Origin: Phorcus lineatus
Lineage: Eukaryota > Mollusca > Gastropoda > Trochida > Trochidae
Length of the DNA: 64,000 bases
Direction: 5' to 3'
NCBI GenBank assembly: GCA_921293015.1
Contig: OV121081.1
Span: forward strand, 30,879,158 to 30,943,157
Below the pieces are notes generated by a model, which was not told where the DNA came from, did not search any database, and worked only from the letters and a program-made list of their open reading frames with translations. A program made the translations under genes and the position numbers. Positions 32,600 to 46,000 of this stretch are shown here, piece after piece (positions within the stretch are counted from its first letter, which is position 1; each line of letters begins with the position of its first letter).

Positions 32600-35500
32600 G
32601 TTTTTCAATGAAAACCCAACTCGCTGGTTTCTCAAGCAAATTACTATGGCAAAGTTATCATATTAATAATTATTTCAACTCACATTATAAATTATACCCT
32701 TATAATCAAAAGAATATACGAAACTTAGAATCGGAAATGGGATGTACTCTATTTCCTCCAACCTTTGTCCTATCTGGCTAATGCCATTGAAGTATAACAC
32801 AAGCCTAGCTATAACGTAACGCATGAACTTTCTTCAAAAATAACATATATCTATTTTAATATTTTGATCAAATACTTATTCCTAATTAGAATTAAATATT
32901 TCTCCTCATAAATTTTACCATGAACTTGATTTCTTTTAACACTAGTAGGTCTTTATTGATTTAAAAGGGACAAAGAATGATATGTTGGAGTCGAGTATGT
33001 CGAACGAAGTTCGTATTGGATTTTTCTGAATTTTTTAAAATTACAATCAATAGGTTTACGTCATGATTTGTGATCGAAAACCGGACAATGAATACCACAA
33101 GTGACACAAACGTAATTTTGGAAACTAATCTTAAGCAGACACTTAGACGTCTTAGCGATGAAGAAACAAGTTCAGGAAGGATATTTGAATTTACTGAGGA
33201 CATATGGTATTTTGGCCCTTATTCATGTCACTTCGAAATTCATGAAATATACACTGTACGCGTCACTTTTATAAACTTGATTTGTTTTAACATTATAAGG
33301 TCAACTATAATTGACACCAGGAAGCAAAAAAAAAAAAAAGATAAAAGTTTATTTCTTTTAAGTATAACATATAATTGTCCTTATCAGACTCCATAGCTTC
33401 GGCCAAACGGCCTTGAGCGAGTCACTTGAGCGCAATTAATGTATACTTTTTAAATCATACACCGCAAATACGTACAAAAATACGGCTTTTAGTTTATTTA
33501 CATCTTTCTAATACAGGCGTAGTTGAGACAGGCCAAACTAGCAATAACTTTGAATTTGTATGACAATTAATTTAACCAAATATTAAACAGTTATTACATA
33601 TGTCAATATGACAAAAATGCACTTATAAAATTATTTTACTATTTTTACATGTTTATCAGTAATTATCAAGCTGACCTTTTCAAGATTACAAAGCCAGGTC
33701 TGCCTTTTTTCTGCAATTGACAGAATTCTATCGCTTGATGGTTGTGATTCGACTGTCACGCCCCACCCCTTACACTTTTTATAACTTACCCGGCGAACCT
33801 CGATCCAGAGCGACCCCTCCCCTTCTTGATATCAACCCACCACCCCCATTCCCCGACCCCGAGATTCCAAAGTCATATGTCCGATATATGCGTTGGACTT
33901 CAATCATACGCAGATATTCTTGATTTCTTCCCCCGAATAACGTTGCTATGTTTCTAGACTAGCATAATTATTGTCCCTGAATAAAAAGATTTGTGACTAA
34001 TCTTATTTTTTTAACGTTTGGCATGAAATATTATAAAAGGGAATCCTGAACCAAACTTATTTCAAGGCTGAATCAAAAAAGACTTGCCAACCTTTTCTAT
34101 ACTTCGGAAAGTTCCTTAATTTTTTTGTCCTAGGCCGGGTCTGTTTTTGCCCTGACGGAGTATTACATTTCCTACGAAGTATAGAAGAAAACAATGTCTT
34201 AAAATGCATTCTTACACTTTCAAATCTTGGGGTTAAACTTCTCCAATAGAAGAGGGCTTATAACTAGGGCTTTGGAACCTATGTATATAAGGTGCTTGCT
34301 CTTTTGTTATAGAAAACAAGAAATTGTCATATATTTATCATGATGGCATGAATGCGAGTAGAGAGATATTTTGAACTTTAGGCCAAATATCAAGAAGAAG
34401 CGCTCATAAAATATTCAAGAAAACCTCGCTGGCATTGGAGAAACTTTGGACCATAAGGGTATGTGTATGTGGGTTTGAATTACAGAGAATGTTTCCCACG
34501 CATACCCACATTCGCCCATGAATATTCCCGCCAGATATCAAACACAATTTCTTTTTCTTTTTTATAAATGTGGAAATTCCTAATTATATCTTACTATTTT
34601 TATCGATATGATTGAAATTAGATTTATAAATAATTAAATATCAAATATATAGCTGTATTGAAATCATTTTTGTACAACAAATGTCAAAGGCCTATTTATA
34701 TATGTGTCTATAAATGTTGTCGATTCTATGAACTAATAAATACTGCACATGCATAATATACACGTTCAAAGAAATGTCTGTTGCACTTAATCGATTCAAG
34801 ATTTGGGGGTAACATCTTCTTCGTTTGTGAGATTGAATGAGAGGTTGTTATCCAAAAGATCTTCCTTACGCATATCACTTCTCAATGCCTTCAAAGACTG
34901 CCCCCATTAGTCTACACCAAATGTAGGCCCATATACATATTCAATACGATAAGAGTTGTTCAAGTTTTTATTTCAACTATCCTCAACCGATGGTTATTGC
35001 TAATTTTCTAAAAGGCCGTATGTTTAACTGCAACTTAAAAGGCGAATTTAGAAAGAGCATAGTGTTCAGTAACATTTTATTTTATAGGGAAAAAGAGATT
35101 GTGATCGAGTTGCCGCGAGATCGATTTTTTTACTAAGACTCGGACCATTCTACTTAGGTATTATGTTTCTTCTCACACGTGGCGCAAACGTAGCGTTAAG
35201 TTGACACTTGTTTAACAATATAGTTACAATTAAAAATATTCTACTTCTCTCAAAATTTGAATATTTTGAAAAAGTCATTGCAACTCCTCCAATTTATTTC
35301 TATTTTTAATCGAACTACTTTATCGGTCGGAAAAATATTTTCGGATACGAAACTATGGTAATAAGAAATAGCTCTACATCATCGTTATTATCATGTCTGA
35401 TGATGGAGATGCTAACCGTGCATCCGTAATCAGATGCAGGTAAAATACGTCATTTACATTGTTATTATTATCCTTTCTTAGCATTCTTACTATTCACAGT

Positions 35501-36240
35501 CGTGTAGCGAAACTGAGATCTTCCGTATGTGAGGAAATATGGCCGTTTGAAGCAGGTGTTAACATAACCGATATGGCAGGTTCCATTTCCGTGCCAAACT
35601 GGCACCGCATGAATCATTAAGGTTTTTGGTCGTCAACCTGTTTGTGAAGTATGTAAATTCTAAGATCTCCTGTATTGTATTTTGGTATCATTTAAGCGTA
35701 AGATTTTTTGCCTATGACAATATGTTGTTTATTTTTGATTGAATGACATTTATGGATGTTGCATTTTCTTAAATGCCAAGTCAAAGAGACATTGGCGACA
35801 TGATGGTTTTATTGTAGATAGGGTAAACATTCAAACGCATTTCTTAGTTTTGTTATATGAGGTAATTTCTACTTTTTAGTTAGTTCATGTTGGCTTTAAT
35901 GCATTGTTTTTCAACACAAAGATTAATAGTAGTACCAAGTTGGTTTATGTTTTTGTCATGATAAACATGACATGTGAGTCAGGTTCTTTTGTATCTTTGA
36001 TTCATAAACTGGCAAAAGAAGATTTATACACATATATCATAAATGGAATATAAACTTACAAGAATTGAAATCAAATTTAAAAGTGTTAAAAAAACTTATT
36101 GCAACCTTGCCTCTCAGTTCTCTATCGATTGTTGTTTAGTTAATGTTCTTTAGATAATAGGTAAAATACATTTAATACCTTTTTTGGTTGACACTATCAC
36201 TAATGCTTAATCTGATAACATACATATTGACTCAATTTCA
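32600..36240. other. Intergenic region between divergent genes; no gene seen
   Basis: AT-rich DNA between the eEF2 promoter and the gene at 41.5 kb. Frames are short (108 codons at most, at 33070-33396) and show no known domain. GC content is a little higher near 35.4-35.65 kb, where an upstream promoter or leader exon of the 41.5 kb gene could lie, but I cannot fix one. Confidence 0.4.
34095..34186. repeat. Short inverted-repeat element
   Basis: TTCTATACTTCG (34095-34106) and CGAAGTATAGAA (34175-34186) are perfect 12-base inverted repeats with partly complementary inner flanks (GGAAAGT / CATTTCC). This could be a small MITE or a hairpin. No target duplication was identified. Confidence 0.45.
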
Positions 36241-36399
36241 TCAGTTTTAGTTCTTTATTTAAGTAGAAGGGCTCAGGCCCGCATACAAAACATTTATTTA
36301 AAACAAGACAAAATTACATTTGAGAGAAGAGTGAAATATACATTGTAGCTTAATTCGATGACAAAAGCGGTGACCAAAAAATAAGTGCATCTCTTTTGA

Positions 36400-36720
36400 A
36401 ACATGAGTAAGATGAAATAGTTTCAAGGTTTGACTTAGTACAACATTTTGTAAATAACATGTATTAACATGGTCAGGTAAATTTTCATTCTTAATTCCTT
36501 AAAAACTGGGACATTTTAATAAAAAATGGTTGTTCATCTTCAATAACATCATCTTTGCAAAGCTTACAGAATCTAAAAAATCTTGGTATTCCTTCTCCTC
36601 TTACAGTGTTTTAACATATTGGTAGGGCACCTATTCTGAGTAATTTAATTCTACGTTGTGATTCTTTTGATTTATATTTTTGATACATATCATTAACGTA
36701 ATAAATTTGTTTCCCCTAAA
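36400..36720 (-). pseudogene. LINE C-terminal remnant
   Basis: On the minus strand a broken frame reads KLLRIGALPI, then RFCKLCKDD, then IEDEQPFFIK. This is the arrangement (basic stretch, Cys-x2-Cys, acidic EDE followed by an H/Q-F-F block) found after the reverse transcriptase in several non-LTR elements of molluscs. Stops interrupt it and no RT core is visible. Confidence 0.5.
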
Positions 36721-36779
36721 AAACATGGTGTTTTTCAACCTGATGTTTTTTTAGAGGTAATGTTTTTTTGGATAAAAAA

Positions 36780-37330
36780 ATAATACTAAACTAGTATCAT
36801 GATATAAACATAATGAATCCTATCATTCTTAGATGTTATGATATGCCTGTATCATCACAACTAACTAGATCTGTGTATCATGGCTTTAGTACCAAGACAG
36901 TATATCCTGATTTCAGTTTTATAAGGCGAGATGATATAACATCGAAGTACTGCTAAGGAACCTGCGAGACAAATATCATCATGATACCAAGGTTGCGATA
37001 CAATACCTACCCTGATGCTCTCCAGTTAAAGACAGCAGAATAGATAACATATTAAAAAGACATTATATCTTAAATACCAACCTGTCATTAACATTACATG
37101 AATGGAAGTCATAAAATCAGAGAGACTGAAATTGCAGATAAAGTATCAGAAATATTTTCTGCTTGTCAAACCCTTCTAAAACAGAATAAAAACGTAACTT
37201 TGTCAGTTTAGAACACTATTTGTTTAAACAAACTTTGTAAAACATATCTGAATATATTGCCTCTTGTTGCGATACATGTGTTTTTCATCGACGTATCCGT
37301 ATCATGTTTTTGACAATGCAAACATCGATA
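36780..37330. repeat. Dispersed repeat, copy 1 (pair at 43.86-44.30 kb)
   Basis: It shares long blocks with 43860-44300: CCTGCGAGAC, GTTGCGATACAATAC, ATGCTCT-CAGTT, ACATGAATGGAAG-CATAAAATCAGAGAG, CTAAAACAGAATAAAAAC and TTGTTTAAACAAACTTTGT. Order and orientation are the same. GTTGCGATACA-type motifs lie near both ends, suggesting a non-autonomous DNA transposon. Confidence 0.7.
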
Positions 37331-38245
37331 CTATTGATGAATTGTTATGCCACTACAACTAACTATAAATTTCTTGATGATTGAGTAGTGTTTCAATATA
37401 AATAATTGGCCATATTCAATATTGTAATAAGTAGTACTAGTAGTAGTGAAGAAAACATATTAACATCTAATGACTCAAGTTAAGCAATCCTTCCTTTACA
37501 GAGAGAGTAATGTTGGGGTATCCATTGTGGAAACAACATTTGAGTGTATGTTCCTGCTCATATTTTTTACATGCAAGTTTATGATTGTTTCACAATTCAT
37601 TTAATAATCTTACTGAGTGTAACATTTTGGTAGTATATTTTACAATTTTACAAATAATCTCTGGAACGACTAAGAATTGACATGGAATTGCTGTTTAGTT
37701 CCATACATGTAGTTTATCTTTATTTGTTTGTAAAATGTATAGATGTACAGCCAGTTTTTATTCATGGGTAATATTTCAGCTATTAGTAGCATCCTTGTCT
37801 AGGATCAACAGTAATACATAATGGTATAAACTTATAAAGAAATGAAACCTAATGATTTTTGGAAAAGGTTAAATCACACCTGCCATTTAATGCTTATTTA
37901 TAAATACAGCCTATACTCCTCTATAGGTCAGAGTTATGGTTATTTATAAATTAGCCAATAGGAAATGTTCATAGAAAAGTTATAAAACATGTTTGGAAAA
38001 TAAGTTATAGATCACCTAATGATGCATTATTGGGTCAATGTGGGTAATTCCCCTTATTATTAACATATATATATATCTATGTGCCATAAAATTCTGGATG
38101 AGAATTGCCAGAATGCCAGAAAATTGTTTGACAAAACACATATTATTTGCTTAAATATTTTGACTGTCAAGGTTATAATAACTTGGTATCTTGTATTCGA
38201 TTCATGTTATTTTTGTATGAGTTTGGGTAGTTTTGCAAGCCCAGG

Positions 38246-38700
38246 TTGTTTGTAATAAAAGCCATTTCATTAGTATATCTAAATCAAGAACAAAAGATGT
38301 GTACATGTATAAAAGAATGGTCTGCTCGTGTGCATGAATTTCCACTTTATGAGCAAGCTTATCGCACTTTCAAGACCACATTTCAGTCAGTACCATACTT
38401 AAACCAACATAAATCATCCAAATTGCATCGCTTTCATTACTCATCTCCTGAACTAAAGATAGTTTAAAAGACGCGCCTTTTCAAAAACTGTTGCAACGTG
38501 CCCGTTTGGCGGGGAGGGTCTTGAAGATGAATATCACACCTTATTCTGCCCATTATACACCCCACACAAGAGACAAATATATACCAGTGTATTTGCACAA
38601 GTATTCATCTAACCAATTACCAATTACTGTCCAGCCATAATCCTGCTGAAATAAACAATCTAGCGCTTTATGTCACAAACGTTTAAAATACAAACCTTGA
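38246..38700 (+). pseudogene. LINE C-terminal remnant, plus strand
   Basis: A frame from about 38285 (KEWSARVHEFPLYEQAYRTF...YLNQHKSSKLHRF) stops at 38465. A second stretch then encodes CPFGGEGLEDEYHTLFCPLY near 38500-38560. Both fit the conserved tail of mollusc-type LINE polyproteins (FK...YL..., then EDEYH-LF-CP-Y). The frame is broken and the RT core is absent. Confidence 0.65.
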
Positions 38701-40200
38701 GCTTTTGTAGTTTTGTAACAAACCAAAGAAGAATGTATTTATGTAAATTACACAAAATTACAAAATAATAGTACCTCTGAATAAAATTTTCAGTCTGCAA
38801 TGAATATGATTAATCTTTTATGAAACCATTTTGAGCCCTTACCACACATGATATATATAAAATACCTATGTTTTTCAACAATTAAAGGTTAACTGTACAT
38901 GCTTATTTACTTTTATAGGCACTCCTTAATTTCTTGCATTCTTCTTTAATGAGTTCAAAGGAAACAGGACAATGCTTTCATATTTCCCATTGTGTAATGT
39001 CACAGACATCTCACCATCATTAAGATTTATTTTACATGGTTGATTGTTTCATTATGCTTATTTTACATGTAAAATCTGCAACAATGAGTAAACTGAGCTT
39101 TATGTCCCCACAATGAATCATTGCTACCTATCTACTTGACTGGAAAGGAAGGTCTCAGTTTTATACATATTTGATGAGTGTTTACATTCCATCCCACACA
39201 ACTTCAATCACTCAATTCCCTTGTGCATATTTTCAGAATAGGATTAGGTCATCCTATCAAGCCAATAACCCAGTATTGAATAACAGAGGATTTTGCACTG
39301 ACCATTGCAATAATATGACTGTAACTTGGAGTACAGACAGGTTTATAGATGTTTTATTATTGTCTGACCTCAAGTGTATTACAATAGCTCTTATAAGTGC
39401 CAAGTGCAGTTTATATTTAGACTTGATCATAAATGCAATTTTATTTCATGGTTGTAGTGTTAAAGCCTCTGTTTCATTATCTTTATTGTATATATATGAG
39501 TTATATATAACTCATCAGGCGTATTCATTAGAAAGTCAGAATCTTGTTTTGAATGAAGGTCATTGCTTTTATTTCCAACTTGATTGATATAAACTGTCAG
39601 TCTTATCTAAAGATTATTACAAAGCTGCAATTGAATTTTATTCATTAACAGTCAAAAGCAAAACTCTCCCAACTCATTAAGTTACATTCTTGCAATCAAA
39701 GTTGGTTATGCAATCATCAACATTGTTTTAAACTGAGCATTTTCCTCTAACAATTGAGATCCATTTGGGAAGACTAGAGATCTTTAATCTGTGTGGTGTG
39801 CACATATTTTGTATAAAACAGAAGTCAGTTGAATATAATATATGCTCTTTGATTGAATAGAAATAAGTATGGTATTCTTGTTGAAAACTCTCACAGCTAC
39901 GAGATTTGAAAGAAGTAAGAAATATAGTCCACATGTACCTGAGGTTACATGGGAAGGTGTAATTGAGGAATCTCAGTGCAAAGAGTCATTTACAAACCTG
40001 TTCAACTGTGTCAATGTGACATTAATGTAAAATAATCTTAATACTTTTTTTGACCGGAATATTTGCAGTTGGATGAAATGTTTAACTTATGTAGAAGTGA
40101 TGAATGACCTAACTTGTTGTTTTTAGTTTACATATTCTAAATAATATTGATGTCTTGTTGCCTAAATGCAGTGTGCCTTAATTAAATGTAAGAGTTTTAT
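38701..40200. other. No gene recognised
   Basis: AT-rich. One 138-codon plus-strand frame (39171-39587) has no recognisable domain and no supporting splice structure, so I treat it as chance. Confidence 0.4.
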
Positions 40201-40204
40201 CTCG

Positions 40205-40805
40205 TGGCATGGCATGTTGTCCAATGTCAGTCTGTTAACTTTTTACTATTTTTTCTCCTTCTCTTGAATCAAGAACCATTGACTCAGGAAAACGGAAATC
40301 TTGTGTACAGATTCCTTGACTAAAAGTGTCTTAATTTTTAGATTTGGTGACCCTTTGACCACTTTTAAGGGCCATAGGGACCAAACTCCAAAACCCTCTT
40401 TTATCTTCTTTTCCAGAAGTAAGTAAGCTGTTACCATGTGTTTAGATTCCTTAGCAGATGAGGAATCTAATTTTTTAGATTTGGTGACCCTGTTACTCCT
40501 ATTAAGGGCCACAGGAACCATGCCTTAAATACCTATTTTCACCCTCTTCTACAGAAGAAAAAGGTCTAGAGAGTTGAAACCTTGTGTACAGACTCCTGAT
40601 GGGGTTCTAATTTATAGATTTGGTGATCCTCTGACCCCTAATAAGGGCCTAAGGCACAACGCCCTAAAAATGTTTTAACCTATTTTCCTTTTTTTCTTCA
40701 GTAATTTGTAGATTTTGTGATTCCTTGGCCCCAAAATGGTGACAATATGACCATTTGTTAAATGAATTATTGATAGCCTGACAAGCTGCAGAGCCAATGG
40801 TTAAA
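40205..40805. mobile_element. Third copy of the dispersed element
   Basis: It has TGGCATGGCATG near the left end, degenerate TTGGTGACCCTxTGACC...AAGGGCC units at about 120-150 base spacing, and the end GATAGCCTGACAAGCTGCAGAGCCAATGG. The first bases (GCTCATC block) are lost. It lies upstream of the 41.5 kb gene. Confidence 0.6.
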
Positions 40806-41573
40806 TTTTCATTGAATACATTGAATATTGGTGATGTTTAAAGCATTGGTTAATTTTGTCTCTCTCACTTAATATGATACTTAATTTCTTTATGATATAG
40901 TTATTAATAAATGAATGTCATGATCAATGTGGTAAGATTTCACAAGGGTTGAAAATAGTTTCTCCAGTGTCTAGGTTCAGTCAAATGTCTTTGGACATCA
41001 TGACTACGTCAGATGTACAATACATTGCCTGCAAGTGAAGTTTTTCTATATGCAATTGCATATCCTAATAATGGCAAGTAGATATTCTACTCAAGCGTGG
41101 TATTTTATCTGCTAAGCTCCTGATTGTCTTTTCAGAATTTGCCTTGTATAGCTTATAGATAATTTTTAAAAGGACTCAAAATTCAGTGCTATTGACATTG
41201 CCGTATTATGAGAACTGATGAGCCTCTGTATTCTGTAAATAGTCACAAGTAGCCAGCATGTAGCAGTAAGGCAACTCCTTGGAAGACATCAGGAGATTGT
41301 ACTTGTAGGGGTCTTGATTAAATAAACCCTTATGGCGTTGAGCCCACTTAGTTCCCTTAGACTAAGGTGATTGTATCTCAGTTTTGCAACTATGGGCTAA
41401 GGGTACCCTCTTATGAAATTAACGCCTGCATGACAAGTAAAAAAAGGTTTATATCTGGCAATTGCCCTATGTTGAGTAGCAAGTTCTAAAGATTTAACCT
41501 CTGTTTCTATGTTGCAGGTGCATGGTATGCTAAAGTACATGAAGTTTAGCTGAAGAAAGATTTAGCTGCTGTG

Positions 41574-43088
41574 ATGACCACCCATGAAGGTTACCTAGTG
41601 AAGAATATCCGGCGCTACGAGATGGAAGGAGGGGACATGGTTGATGGGGCCCATGGAGGGGGGTCCCCTAAACACCACCTCATGGTCAGTGCAGACCAAT
41701 TTTCAGAGTCTATGACTGACGATGGGACGGACAATATAAGCATGGAGGTCCAGCTAGGTGAAGAAGGGTCAAGACATCCAAGTGAAATCAGTTCTGTGTC
41801 CTACCAAAATCTTTTAGAGGAGAATGATCCTGGAAACCCGTCCCTCTCTCGGAGAGATAGCGAGGACAGTAATGACTCATATCAGGAGGGTGATGGGGTG
41901 GCCGAGGACTTCATGCCAGAGGATATAGAAAGGTTTGAATCTTCTGATCTTCCTCTTTCGGAACATTACACTGTCCCTCCAGAGTCTGGACAACAGGATA
42001 GAATTAACAAGCTAGAGGACTACTCTCCAGAAGGGAATGAAGATGATAATTCCAGTGTGTGTTCTGATAAAGATATGAGGTATGACAATATACCTATTCC
42101 GAAGATAACAAATGACTTTGATCCAGAATTGACTGAAAATGGATCTGACAATAAGGTGAATGTGATACTAAGAAGAAAAGCTTCATCATCTGAAAATGTT
42201 CGTGATGTTAGTGATATCATGGAAGCAGTGAAAAAGAGAAATAGTTTAGAAATCCGGAATAATATTCCCACAGTAGGTCAGATTAAACTATATGACAAAG
42301 ATCTTGATGATATTACTTACAACAGCCAGGGAGCCAAGCCAAAAATTAGGAAACAGTCTCCTGGTCTTGCCAGGCGAGTAGGTGAGAGAGCTGTCCATTC
42401 TGGCAGTGATAGGGAAGCATCGAGCTCGGAGAGAGAAATGGACAACCATTTAGAGTCGGGATACCCTCATGACTTGGAACTTGATCTGACAAATGATGCA
42501 AATATTGCAGAGAATGGAAAGGATGGTATGCAGATAATCACCCCAAGAAAAAATCTCAACATAGAAAATGAGTATGATTATGTGAAGTATGCACGTGTTC
42601 AAAAGGGCAACTCTTATGTAGGAATGAGGTTAGCGTATTCAAGTTCCAATGATTCCCTGAATTTAAAACGGAACAGTATGCATAGTCAGGACAGTGGATC
42701 CTTAGACAGTTCTCGAGAAACCTCACCAGAGAAGATTTTGCAGCAAAAAATACTGCAAGATTTGGGAGTTCCATCACAAACTGAACACGTGAATGAGGAC
42801 TCTTTGACAGAGATTCCATTGAATGGAACTGATGGTCTAATGGATGACAGGAAAAGCTTCACTCTGTCCCCTGAGAACACAGAATGTGACAGTGTGGAGG
42901 TTGAAAGTGTCACCTCAGATGGTGATCGCTCAACCCTTGGAATGCCAATGGTTGATGATGGGTTGTCAAGTAGTCAGGCGAGTGACGTGGAAGATTTTGG
43001 AAACCATGATTCTTCTATCCCGTCTGAGATCCTAAAGCAGAGGCAGAAGCAGGAGCTGGAACAGGAACTCCGCAAAGAGGATGGCAAG
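41574..43088 (+). other. Large first coding exon of the unidentified gene
   Basis: 505 codons open without a stop in otherwise stop-rich DNA, with an acceptor upstream (41516-41517) and a donor GTTAGT at 43089. Base composition is clearly richer in GC than the flanks. The product is rich in Asp, Glu and Ser. It ends in phase 0 inside a charged helix that continues in the next exon at 46265. Confidence 0.88.
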
Positions 43089-46000
43089 GTTAGTATTTGT
43101 GGTTTTATTGTGTAAGTTGTGGTATATTTATACAACTATGTTGAAGTAATCTAAAAAAAACGATCTTTTGTCCCCCAACTTGTAAAAGTTTATAGGTCAG
43201 GTCAGTGACCTTGTTAACATTGCACTTTCTGTAAAAAAATAGTTCTGTATGTTGCATGTTTTATTTGATGAAAAGTACTAATTCAAATTCTTGCAACAAG
43301 TTATTTGTGTACAGCAACCTTTTGAAAAGAATCTAGGGGTCTTTTCTCACAATTTGGTGACATGGAGCAACAGTTGACTTAACACAAAGATGCAAACTTT
43401 CACAAAGGAAGCAATATTATCCAGTTATTGTCTTAGGTCTTGTGCTAGCCTCCATTGAAGAATTATGCAGACTCCAATGGCATTTGGTGAACTTGACCTC
43501 ATTAGCAAGTAATCAGGTTTTGCAGCTTTCCTCCACAGCCGACGCATATTGTATTTGACTATAACTTTTTCCCATTAAGGTTTTCAGAACCTGTATACAT
43601 TACTTCTTACTTATACCCGGGGAGACATGTTTTGAAATGCTCACATTTAAAGTCAAAGGTCAAGGTTACGAGTTACAGAAAAATCCTTGTAAATTTGAAA
43701 AGTTCATATGCTATGAGGCTCTGATCTTGCCTATATCAACAAAAGACAAGTACAAAAGTTTGAAAAGGTTTGACAAGTGGTCATTGGTAAAGGTCACAGC
43801 TAAAAAAATGCTTTCTTTAAACTATTAACACTTTTAATCATTACATGATTGTTATAATCAATGATAAGTGATCCTGCGAGACGATAATCATTGCGTTACC
43901 ATTGTTGCGATACAATACGGCTCCCAATGCTCTACAGTTTTATAGATATCACATAAAATTGATGTTATTTCTCAGGTACCAGGCTGTCATAAAGATAACA
44001 TGAATGGAAGGCATAAAATCAGAGAGTCTGTGAAATTGTGGATAAAATATCAGAAATATATAATTTCTGTTTGTCTTATCACTGTTAATCTTTCTAAAAC
44101 AGAATAAAAACTTAACTTTATCATTTTTAAAAGTTATTTGTTCAAAAACAACTTTGTTAAATAATATTGGGATATTTTGTCTCTTGGGCAATACTTCGAT
44201 GTACCATAGACCCTCACATTATAAACATCCTGAGATATTGTCTTAGTGTGTTTTGCATTGATGCACTCGTATTGCGTTGTAGACGATGTTAAACATTGTA
44301 CCTTATGGAAATTCTTATGACAGGCTCCTACTCAAGGTCAAAGGTCAAGGTCACGAAGTAAAAAATAAAAATCCTTGTATCCTCATTTTCTAGGTAACAA
44401 GACAATTGGAAATGTTTGCAAATTTGTTATACAGTTATAACATAATCATGAACCATTTCACTAAGTGTCTTCAAATTTGATGTCAGTCATCAAGAAGAAT
44501 TAAGCCAACACCAGTACATCTACTGACCTGTTACTTGGTTGATTTTAACTTTGTTTTAAAGATGACCATAACACTTTGACCCCTCTTTCAAACTAAGTTT
44601 ATGTGATATCTTGTGAGCTTCATTTACTAGCTCAGGCATTTTTAAAATAAACACCACTTTTAAGAGTTCTATTTCAGATCTTGTTGGAACTGTTCCTTTT
44701 CTTAAAAAGCTGACAATACTAATTTTCATGCTTACTACAAGTCTCTCCATTATCCATTAATGCAATATATTCAAATGCTAAGAACTAGTACAAAGGGATA
44801 ACTAGAGTGCGTGGCCATATTATAGTACACAAAGAGCATCATTAGGTCATGATATGCCGTTAGCCCAACTGATCACTTCCCTCGTTATATAGCGATATTG
44901 CAATAAATATTTACCGGAAAGGCTCGAAATTTTGGGATATTTTTCACTTTTTGACAAGCATTCAAAATATTTCATCACCTTTCCTTGCCATGAATGGGTT
45001 AATCTTTTGATGTCCTGAAAACTTCGAGCCACATTGTGTACCGTATCTACTTGACAACATAACTAAAATCAACTTTTCATTTACTGTCATTTAATTAACT
45101 TTCCAAATTTATTTACATACTTTATAAAATATTTCCATTTACATTGATATGTGAGGAATAAATGTGCAATGTCAAATATTTTTTTTACTCGCTTTGTATT
45201 CTATACGGAGCAACCGACGAGGTGACCACGTGGTTTTCTCTTTCTTGAAAAATCAAGGTTGATTTTTTTAAAAATATCAAGCCATATGACAGGAATTTTT
45301 ATCCAAGATGAAAATATGGGCGTCAGACTTTGTAATTATGGCAATTGTTATTCTGGTTACCAAAATCATTGCAGAGAATACAGACCGTGAATATTCCCTT
45401 TATACCGCTCTATGCGGGAGAAATGTTTGTAAACATTCACGGGCATTCAATTTGGAATCTCTCTGTGGATAGTCTCCTTATAAAATATATTGACACAACC
45501 CAAAACAATTATTTTTAATAAATACAACCAATTCTTACCTAGTTTATAGAAAAGATACAATGTTTCTTTATTTCCATCAATTTCCAGACACGTTTTAAAA
45601 AGTCTTTGAAATTGTTCGAAAGTGTGATATTGGTTTTTCAAGACGCATTTTTCTGAACTTCATTAAAATGAATTTTTCAACAGTTGGCACATTTTGATAG
45701 AGATTGTGTTTAAATTTGAAAAAATATCAAAATTAGTATCTAAAATCATTCACTGATCACTATCCGTTCGTCTTCAATTATGGGTCTAAAACTGCACCTT
45801 CGCGCGCCCGTTATTTTTGCCCTTGCCGATTTTCCCTTGTTGCGACTGAACTACGTAATGAAATAAATTGTGTGACCCAAATAAGATAATTAACCTATAT
45901 TTTAACATTTCTGTCACTTTTTCAAGCGCTATAAATGCCTCGATTCATCACTACTTCTCTCTGTTTTAGCTATTATGATAGATTTGGAAATGTCGCTGCT

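Noticed and set aside
39171-39587. 138-codon plus-strand frame
   Set aside because: No recognisable motif or splice structure; composition is like the flanks. It would need transcript evidence.
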